A stretch of DNA of 5,145 nt. Origin: Candidatus Gastranaerophilales bacterium. Its GTDB lineage: Bacteria; Cyanobacteriota; Vampirovibrionia; Gastranaerophilales; Gastranaerophilaceae. The stretch spans positions 1-5,145 of the forward strand of contig CAJUPC010000050.1 in NCBI GenBank assembly GCA_910588555.1. The letters are read 5' to 3'. Within the stretch, counting starts at the first letter, position 1; the number at the start of each line of letters is the position of its first letter. The notes under the pieces were generated by a model. That model saw only the letters and a program-made list of their open reading frames with translations. It was not told where the DNA came from and searched no databases. Made by a program: the position numbers and the translations under genes. This document shows positions 1 to 5,145 of this stretch, piece after piece.

Positions 1-1828
1 CTTCAAGCTTAATTTCAACAGGGTCTTCAATTGTTGTAATATTAACATCCTCTTTGTTTAAAGATTTCAAAAGCGCATAAAGAGTTGTTGTTTTACCAGA
101 ACCCGTAGGACCTGATGTTAAAAGAATACCGTTTGGAGCAGAAATCAGATATTTAATTTTTTCGATATCTTCTTTTGAAGCACCGTCAATCTGAATATTG
201 TGTCCCATACCGTCAGCAGAAGTAACCGCAGGAGCAAGCACCCTGATTACCATTTTTTCTCTGCCGTTTACGGGAAGAGTATTTATACGGAAGTCAAACT
301 GCATTTTTTTGTATTTAATGGTAAAGCTTCCGTCCTGCGCGCGCCTGTGTTCTGCAATATTCATACGCGCAAGTACTTTAAACCTTGAAATAACCGCACT
401 TTCAACCTTTTGCGGTATTTTAAGAACTTCTTTCAGTGCACCGTCAACCCTGTATCTTACAACATAACCGTCCATTCTGGGTTCAATATGAATATCTGAT
501 GCTTTTTGATCGATTGCAGACGTTATAATCTTATTTGCAAACTTTGAAACGGTGCCTGTAGTGTCTTGAATTTCTCTTTCAACCTGTTCCCAAAGAGTGT
601 CTTCATTTGTAACATCATTCTTTTCTCTTTGAATTTGTTCAAGAATTTTATCCGTTTCGCGTCTGTCGGTATGATAGTATGTTTGAACAAAATTTTCATA
701 CTCAAAGTGAGTAATCATCATAATTGTAGGTTTTAAACCCGTTTGATACACAATCTCATCAATAACACGCGTATCTTTGGGGTTAACCATACCTACAACA
801 AGTGTTTTATCCGTCATAGACAAGGGAATAACTCTGTTTACACGGACAAAATCTTCAGGTAAAACTGAAATTGCAGTGGGGAGCGCCTTTAGCTGCTCGG
901 CAGAAGCTAATTTCAAGCCCATCTGAGCACCAAGAGCTTCTTTTAACTGCTTAATGGTTACAAATCCAAGTTTAACAAGAACAGAACCGAGAGGTACATC
1001 TAAAACCTTGGCTTCAGCAAGTGCTATAGTTAATTGCTTTTCGTTTAAAAGCCCCTCTTCCATCAAGATTTCACCGATTCTCTTAGTTTTCGGAGATTTT
1101 ACGGCACTGATAGGTTTAATTTGTTTTCCAGAAGCATTTTTATGCCCTTGCGCAGCAGGAGCGTGTTTTACCTGCTGAGGCTGCGGAGACGGGGTATGAG
1201 TTTCCTGCGTGTTATGAGATGCAGGTTGAACAACTGTTTCCTCATCATCCTCAATAGTTAAATCAGGTTCATCTTCAAGGGGGCGAGGCTGTATAATCTT
1301 TTGTTCCGGCGCTTTAAGTGCAACAGCCTGTGCCTGCTGCTGTTCAACATGTTCTTGAATAACCGGAGCAGGGGCAGACATTGAAATATCAATATCATCA
1401 AGAGAATCAATATCAACAGCTTCCATAACATGTTCTTCATCAACGGAAGCAATATCAGGTTCACTAACATTGTTTGCATCCGGCAGTGCATCAATTCTGC
1501 TGTCTTGTTCAACAGACGATGCAAGACCTATATTTACGTTTCCGTATTTGGAATTAAAAATCTTAAGAAAATCATTAAATAAAATTTCAAAATTAGATTC
1601 TGAAAGAAAGATGAATTCTATTCTGGTATCAAAAATAGTTTTAATATATTCACTAATCTTTGCCTTATCGGATGCCGCGGATACCGCCACAAAAAAAGCA
1701 TCTCCCTGCATATTAATGGGAACGAATGACAGTTCCCTTGCAACAGCTAATTCAAAATGATTAGCATAATCAAAATTAATTTTATTAATAAGTTTTACCA
1801 GTAATTCGTTTTTCATAAGATTTGTCAT
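1..1828 (-). CDS. Type IV pilus / type II secretion assembly ATPase (PilB/GspE family), 3' end cut by the window
   Basis: This is a hexameric cytoplasmic ATPase that drives pilin or pseudopilin assembly from the inner membrane. Seen: 609 codons with no stop, running off the window edge. Residues 1-95 look like a degenerate GspE N-terminal domain. Residues about 103-245 are an acidic, Pro/Gln-rich linker. Residues 250-302 form a MshEN-like helical repeat pair, and 324-384 a second GspE_N-type subdomain. The catalytic part starts near 425, with the family motif DIHIEP (445-450), VRYRVDG (457-463), an Arg-rich stretch (482-500), Walker A GPTGSGKT (573-580) and the Asp box EDPVE (601-605). Walker B, the His box and any Cys4 zinc site lie outside. 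The ATG at 1828 follows an in-frame TAA at 1855-1853; Met5 (1816) is an alternative. Neither start has a clear Shine-Dalgarno. From family proportions I infer about 820-850 residues in total, long for PilB or GspE. PilT is unlikely, because PilT lacks these N-terminal domains. Family assignment is secure; pilus versus secretion is open. Confidence 0.95.
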   Translation of the reverse strand, partial: MTNLMKNELLVKLINKINFDYANHFELAVARELSFVPINMQGDAFFVAVSAASDKAKISEYIKTIFDTRIEFIFLSESNFEILFNDFLKIFNSKYGNVNIGLASSVEQDSRIDALPDANNVSEPDIASVDEEHVMEAVDIDSLDDIDISMSAPAPVIQEHVEQQQAQAVALKAPEQKIIQPRPLEDEPDLTIEDDEETVVQPASHNTQETHTPSPQPQQVKHAPAAQGHKNASGKQIKPISAVKSPKTKRIGEILMEEGLLNEKQLTIALAEAKVLDVPLGSVLVKLGFVTIKQLKEALGAQMGLKLASAEQLKALPTAISVLPEDFVRVNRVIPLSMTDKTLVVGMVNPKDTRVIDEIVYQTGLKPTIMMITHFEYENFVQTYYHTDRRETDKILEQIQREKNDVTNEDTLWEQVEREIQDTTGTVSKFANKIITSAIDQKASDIHIEPRMDGYVVRYRVDGALKEVLKIPQKVESAVISRFKVLARMNIAEHRRAQDGSFTIKYKKMQFDFRINTLPVNGREKMVIRVLAPAVTSADGMGHNIQIDGASKEDIEKIKYLISAPNGILLTSGPTGSGKTTTLYALLKSLNKEDVNITTIEDPVEIKLE

Positions 1829-1843
1829 ATTTCTAATAATTTT

Positions 1844-1896
1844 AAAAAGGGGTTATATACGGGGCAGGGTCATATATTTTCTATATAAACCCTGCC
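1844..1896 (-). promoter_or_regulatory. Overlapping inverted repeats between secretin and ATPase genes, possible attenuator or mRNA processing hairpin
   Basis: Two pairings share one arm. Hairpin 1 pairs GGCAGGGT at 1863-1870 with ACCCTGCC at 1889-1896 (8 bp), with an inner ATATA/TATAT pairing (1872-1876 with 1882-1886) and a TTTTC loop. Hairpin 2 pairs 1882-1892 with 1850-1859 (ten pairs, one bulged base). In the minus-strand transcript hairpin 2 is followed directly by C and five U (1849-1844), which resembles an intrinsic terminator. The two cannot form together. The element lies after the secretin stop and 16 bases before the ATPase ATG. It could reduce read-through or set secretin-to-ATPase stoichiometry. 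On the plus strand hairpin 1 is followed by only four T, a weak terminator at best. The pairing is seen directly; the function is inferred. Confidence 0.45.
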
Positions 1897-1929
1897 TTTT
1901 GTACATTTACTTAAAGCTGAGGGATGTTT

Positions 1930-3900
1930 TTAAAGATCCATAGCCTTAATTTCTTTAGCTTGCTCTTCAGAATATACGATGTGAGGAGTAACCATAATTA
2001 CAAGCTCTTCTTTAGATTTTGTATTGGTTGAACTTCTAAAGAATACACCGATTAGAGGAAGGTCGCCAAGAACGGGAAGCTTAGATACGGTTTGCTTTTC
2101 ACTTTCCTTGATTAAACCTGCAATAATAAGCGTTTCGCCGTCTTTAATTCTGAGGTTATTCAATTTCAGGTTACGTCTTTGAAGCATTGTAACCGCTATA
2201 ATTCTTTCGTTTGTTTCAACGTCATTAGTATATAAGTGGTCTTTAACGGTTGCAAAGTTTGGAGTCATATTCAATGATACATAACCATCCTGGCTTATGA
2301 AGGGAATAATTTCAATATTTAAACCTTCATCATCACCGATTTCATAAGTTTTTGTAATAACAGGGTTGTCTGTTCCTGAAGCTGTGTTCATTTCAGTACT
2401 TGTAGATTTAATATAGTCACTTGTTAAATCAATAACTGATTTTTGACCGTTAGTAACCATCAGCTTAGGATTTGTAAGAACCCTTCCTTTGTTATTTTGC
2501 ACAAGATATTTTAACTGATATGAAAGCATTGAACTTCCGTCATATTTTGCAACACCATTACCGTCAGGTCCAAAGATTACAGGGTGTCTGTTAGCGGTAG
2601 ATAAACCTGTATCAGCACTGAAACCTACACTTAAAACGGGAGTCCATAAGTTCCATACGTTATCAAATTCTTTTGAACCGTCCTCGTTAAGCTCGATTAC
2701 AGCAAGTTCAATGTATGCCATCGGCTGCTTAATATCATTTTTCGCAATAAAGTCTTTAATGATTTCAAGCTGCTCAACAGAACCGCCGTATACCGTAACA
2801 AGCCCCAAATCAGGTGAGAAGGTGATTGTCATAGGTACAACAGGGAAGGGAATAACGGTGCTTGGATCGTTTGATACACCGCCGGTAACATTTCCTGAAG
2901 AATCAGTAGCCGTAGCACGGCAGGCAACAAAACCGCCGCCCATTTTTATAGATTTAATTGTATCATCTTCAGCATCCTGCTCGGTTTCGCCGTCATCGAT
3001 CTGTGTTTGAGCAGATTGTGTAGCAGTACCCTGGTTGCTCAAGGATTCAGTTGAAGGAATCATTGTATCGCACAAAAGTGCAGCCATTTCTTTAGGTGTA
3101 GTATGGTTAACTTTGAAAATGTTTACCATAGGTTTTTTATCAAGCTGCGCAACAATTTTTTCAGCAACTGCAGCATCACTGTCGGTACCGAAAACTAAGA
3201 TTTCATTTGTACGAGGATTTGATGCTACAACCTGTTTATTTGAAATACCTGACATTTTTGAAGCAAAAATGTTAGCATTTAAGAATTTAGCAACGGAAGG
3301 AGCTTCTACATATTTAATAGGAATAACCGTCAAGCTCTGTTTTCCTGCTCCAAGCTCTTTTGAAGCTTCAATAGATGAAACTATCAAGTTATTGCCATCT
3401 TTAATATATGTAAGTTCGCAAGATTTCATCACAAGTAAGAAAGCATCATTTAGAGTTACATTAGATAAATCAAGAGTAACTTTGCCTTCTACTGAAGAGT
3501 GGAAAACAACGTTAACGCCTGCTTTATCGGCAAACATTCTTAAAACCTGACGAACATCGGAATCTCTTAAAGAAAGAGTAATTTTATTCGGAGATTCGGT
3601 GATTGTAACGCCAGCATCAAGCTTAACTTTTGTCTTAGTGTTTCTTGCTTCCGGACTGTTAAGATTTAAGAAACCTGAGTTTGAATTGTTATCAATCATT
3701 TGCTTTAGAGCAAGTGATGATGAATCAGCTCCTACTTGTGTTTCTTCAGCATTCAAGCTTAAAACTTCCGCTTGATTTTGGGTATTGGCTTCATCAGCCT
3801 GTTCACTTAAGAAACCTGCCCAGCAAGTTTGCACTAAAGATAGAGCAAGCGCAAAAAGCGTAATGTTTCTAAATAGTTTTCTTTTCTTGTGTGTAAACAT
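1930..3900 (-). CDS. Outer-membrane secretin (PilQ/GspD family)
   Basis: This protein forms the multimeric outer-membrane channel through which a pilus or secreted protein passes. The 656-residue product begins with a signal peptide: basic residues 5-8, a hydrophobic core at about 13-24, and a likely cleavage after Ala28. A low-complexity stretch runs to about 105. An STN/N0 domain spans about 106-177, a secretin_N (N1) domain about 190-257, and a second N-type domain about 259-393, interrupted by a Gly-rich acidic insert at 282-355. The secretin beta-barrel domain is about 394-643. It contains RVLTNPKL (473-480), GLNIEIIPF (526-534) and the signature GETLIIAGL (588-596) followed by LPVLGDLPLIGVFF (608-621) and ending in VTPHIV. 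No AMIN domain is recognisable, and only about 11 residues follow the barrel, so no pilotin-binding S-domain is apparent. The start is fixed by the Shine-Dalgarno AGGAG ten bases upstream. The family call is very secure; PilQ versus GspD is not resolved. Confidence 0.97.
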   Translation of the reverse strand: MFTHKKRKLFRNITLFALALSLVQTCWAGFLSEQADEANTQNQAEVLSLNAEETQVGADSSSLALKQMIDNNSNSGFLNLNSPEARNTKTKVKLDAGVTITESPNKITLSLRDSDVRQVLRMFADKAGVNVVFHSSVEGKVTLDLSNVTLNDAFLLVMKSCELTYIKDGNNLIVSSIEASKELGAGKQSLTVIPIKYVEAPSVAKFLNANIFASKMSGISNKQVVASNPRTNEILVFGTDSDAAVAEKIVAQLDKKPMVNIFKVNHTTPKEMAALLCDTMIPSTESLSNQGTATQSAQTQIDDGETEQDAEDDTIKSIKMGGGFVACRATATDSSGNVTGGVSNDPSTVIPFPVVPMTITFSPDLGLVTVYGGSVEQLEIIKDFIAKNDIKQPMAYIELAVIELNEDGSKEFDNVWNLWTPVLSVGFSADTGLSTANRHPVIFGPDGNGVAKYDGSSMLSYQLKYLVQNNKGRVLTNPKLMVTNGQKSVIDLTSDYIKSTSTEMNTASGTDNPVITKTYEIGDDEGLNIEIIPFISQDGYVSLNMTPNFATVKDHLYTNDVETNERIIAVTMLQRRNLKLNNLRIKDGETLIIAGLIKESEKQTVSKLPVLGDLPLIGVFFRSSTNTKSKEELVIMVTPHIVYSEEQAKEIKAMDL

Positions 3901-3910
3901 TTTATTTTAA

Positions 3911-3915
3911 CTCCT
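3911..3915 (-). promoter_or_regulatory. Shine-Dalgarno site of the secretin gene
   Basis: AGGAG on the minus strand lies ten bases upstream of the ATG at 3900. It is the only strong Shine-Dalgarno among the three gene starts in this window and supports that start codon. Confidence 0.8.
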
Positions 3916-3930
3916 AGATTATTTTTCCTA

Positions 3931-3960
3931 ATTTTAATCTCTATTTTACACTCACTTCAA
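3931..3960 (-). promoter_or_regulatory. Possible sigma70-type promoter ahead of the secretin gene
   Basis: On the minus strand TTGAAG (3960-3955, four of six to the -35 consensus) and TAAAAT (3936-3931, five of six to the -10 consensus) are separated by 18 bases, overlapping the end of the upstream gene. Such matches arise by chance in AT-rich DNA, and the 40-base gap suggests one operon, so an internal promoter is only a possibility. Confidence 0.22.
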
Positions 3961-5113
3961 CATCAGAAGATGAAGTATACTGTCTTGAACCGGCAAACTT
4001 CCCTGAAGATTGTCGTTTTGCCATACCGGCAACTCCGCCCGAAGTATTTGAGAATGTCTCACCAACCTGAGCTTTGTATGTATTGGTTCCGTTTTTGATT
4101 GCAACATACTGGCTGTTTATTGCAACCACCTGGAAATCATCCACTTTATCACCTATTTGAACATAATATTCCGAACCCTTTACGCTGATAATAGCAGACG
4201 GTTTAACGTTATCAAATAAAATACCTGAAACCGTAATATCCATAAGTTGTTTTGCATCATCCGCAACTTCTGCGCCCGGAATATCTTCCGGAGGAGATAA
4301 AATTTCATAATCGGAAGAAAGCGCAAATTTTGTTGTTTCAAAACCTGCAGGAGGCGTAAAAGGATTAATTCTTCCGCCGTTTGTAACTGAGAAAGTTACA
4401 AATTTCTGTTCTTCTTTTTTGGCTTCCGGCTGTTTTTCGGCATTGCTTGCCGCATTTTGTTCAGCAGGAGCATTTATATCAATTACGGGTTTATTAATAT
4501 CGTTATCTTCAATAACAGGGGTTTCCTGAGCATTTTTATTTGTATTAAACAGAGAACGCGCATCCAGTTTTGCAATTGAATCGGGTTTAGCATACGTCAT
4601 AAACAAATACCCTAAACCGCAGATAAAAACAAAAGCAACAAGAACGCCGATTATCGTGGGAAGAACGCTTGATGATTTTCTGGCATTTCTCGGCTCAAAA
4701 TAAATATCATCATCGTCATTCATTCCGGCTTTTGCTCTTGCAGACTGCCTGTTTGTTAAATCAGGAGTAAAAGCATCGCCTGAATCATGATGAACAGCCT
4801 CATGTCTTACCGCACTGTCAGCAGGACCGCCAAAAACGTCAAATGCATCTTTTCTCGGTGTATGAGCTGCAGCTCTCGGAGCAGGAACAGGTTCATCATC
4901 TTCAAGAAGCGCCATATCCTCATCGTCAGATGTATCAAGCAGAACATCGTCATCTGCCAAATCACCTTTTTTAACATTGCTAAGGTCAATGTCGCTTTCA
5001 TCGTTTAACAAATCATCCCATGTAACGGATTTGTCATCGCCGTCGATGTCGACTTCTAAATCATCAAAGGCGCCGCCGTTTCTCATATTCTCTTTTTCGT
5101 CTTCAAAATACAT
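3941..5113 (-). CDS. Single-pass inner-membrane PilP/GspC-like protein with an acidic cytoplasmic N-terminus
   Basis: This is the probable bridge between the inner-membrane assembly platform and the secretin. Seen in 390 residues: a highly acidic N-terminus (30 Asp/Glu against 5 Lys/Arg in residues 1-74), a low-complexity stretch to about 145, a transmembrane helix at about 149-175 preceded by basic residues (R142, R145, K146; cytoplasmic N-terminus), an Ala/Glu/Lys-rich periplasmic linker to about 236, and the motif GRINPFTPP (247-255). A beta-rich core at about 290-355 (VSGILFDN, AIISVKG, YYVQIGDKV, YKAQVGETF) resembles the homology region of GspC and PilP. Known of the family: PilP is usually a lipoprotein of under 200 residues and GspC has a short cytoplasmic tail, so about 145 cytoplasmic residues is odd. 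It lies 40 bases before the secretin gene, as gspC precedes gspD and pilP precedes pilQ. The start is uncertain: ATG at 5113 or Met10 at 5086. The call rests on motif, topology and context, not on strong similarity. Confidence 0.75.
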   Translation of the reverse strand: MYFEDEKENMRNGGAFDDLEVDIDGDDKSVTWDDLLNDESDIDLSNVKKGDLADDDVLLDTSDDEDMALLEDDEPVPAPRAAAHTPRKDAFDVFGGPADSAVRHEAVHHDSGDAFTPDLTNRQSARAKAGMNDDDDIYFEPRNARKSSSVLPTIIGVLVAFVFICGLGYLFMTYAKPDSIAKLDARSLFNTNKNAQETPVIEDNDINKPVIDINAPAEQNAASNAEKQPEAKKEEQKFVTFSVTNGGRINPFTPPAGFETTKFALSSDYEILSPPEDIPGAEVADDAKQLMDITVSGILFDNVKPSAIISVKGSEYYVQIGDKVDDFQVVAINSQYVAIKNGTNTYKAQVGETFSNTSGGVAGMAKRQSSGKFAGSRQYTSSSDVEVSVK

Positions 5114-5145
5114 TGAAATCTATCTTTCAACTCTTCTACTATTAC
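5083..5145 (-). CDS. Possible C-terminal end of an upstream gene, partial
   Basis: One minus-strand frame is open from the window edge to a TGA at 5085-5083. It gives 20 residues, rich in Lys/Arg near the end (VIVEELKDRF, then QCILKTKKRI). If this is the true end of the preceding gene, the stop overlaps Met10 of the PilP/GspC-like gene as ATGA, a common arrangement for translational coupling. The other two frames also stop within the edge region (TAA at 5144-5142 and TAG at 5122-5120), so the upstream gene might end there instead. The fragment is too short to identify. Confidence 0.25.
   Translation of the reverse strand, partial: VIVEELKDRFQCILKTKKRI

Noticed and set aside
1309..1350. CAG-rich stretch in the ATPase linker as a nucleotide repeat
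   Set aside because: Only three CAG codons are consecutive. This is a Gln-rich protein segment, not a tandem DNA repeat.
1258..1524. Minus-strand open frame of 88 codons (and a 60-codon one at 523-705)
   Set aside because: Both sit inside the ATPase gene in other frames. The ATPase frame carries conserved motifs downstream and a continuous reading across both stretches.
1863..1900. Rho-independent terminator for a plus-strand transcript
   Set aside because: Only four T follow the hairpin and no plus-strand gene ends nearby. The minus-strand reading in an operon is more likely.
3035..3550. Plus-strand open frame of 171 codons
   Set aside because: It lies fully antisense to the secretin's N-domains, whose minus-strand frame encodes clear family motifs. 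The plus-strand product has no recognisable domain and is a shadow.
3817..3900. Lipoprotein signal at secretin Cys26 (LVQTC)
   Set aside because: The residue before Cys is Thr, where Gly, Ala or Ser is expected, and a normal signal peptidase I site after Ala28 is available. Self-lipidated secretins exist, but this match is too weak.
3889..4098. Plus-strand open frames over the gene boundaries and within the first gene (also 4787-5008, 2711-3010, 1470-1760, 954-1178, 198-467)
   Set aside because: All are antisense to well supported genes, with no Shine-Dalgarno support seen and no domain-like sequence.

Overview
This is an AT-rich window that reads almost entirely on the minus strand. It holds three consecutive genes for the envelope machinery shared by type IV pili and type II secretion. 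The organism is a Gram-negative-type (diderm) bacterium, because an outer-membrane secretin with a signal peptide is present. The standard code fits, with TAG and TAA as stops. AT-rich, gut-type lineages with such systems, such as Gastranaerophilales/Melainabacteria or Elusimicrobia, are possible sources, but nothing in the window fixes the taxon and I hold this guess weakly.

Layout in the direction of transcription (high to low coordinates). (1) 5113-3941 encodes a 390-residue single-pass inner-membrane protein: a very acidic cytoplasmic N-terminus, one transmembrane helix, then a periplasmic Asn-Pro-Phe motif and a small beta-rich domain like PilP/GspC. (2) After 40 bases with a good Shine-Dalgarno (AGGAG), 3900-1930 encodes a complete 656-residue secretin (PilQ/GspD family). 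(3) After a 101-base gap holding competing inverted repeats, 1828-1 encodes the first 609 residues of a PilB/GspE-type assembly ATPase. The window edge cuts this gene just after Walker A and the Asp box. It is easy to miss because the reading frame runs off the window without a stop. The last bases (about 5083-5145) may carry the end of an upstream gene.

Working together: the ATPase powers pilin or pseudopilin assembly at the inner membrane, the PilP/GspC-like protein bridges from the inner membrane to the secretin, and the secretin is the outer-membrane channel. The order (C-like, D-like, E-like) matches gspC-gspD-gspE, while the domain content is equally compatible with a pilus operon (PilP-PilQ-PilB). 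The window alone does not decide between them.

The core machinery is well known. The unusual parts are the accessory ones: a MshEN-like (possible cyclic-di-GMP-binding) module in the ATPase, a second degenerate copy of an ATPase N-terminal domain at its extreme N-terminus, long acidic cytoplasmic extensions on both the bridge protein and the ATPase, a Gly-rich cysteine-containing insert in the secretin, and mutually exclusive hairpins just before the ATPase gene. No RNA genes, CRISPR arrays, insertion sequences or plus-strand genes were seen.
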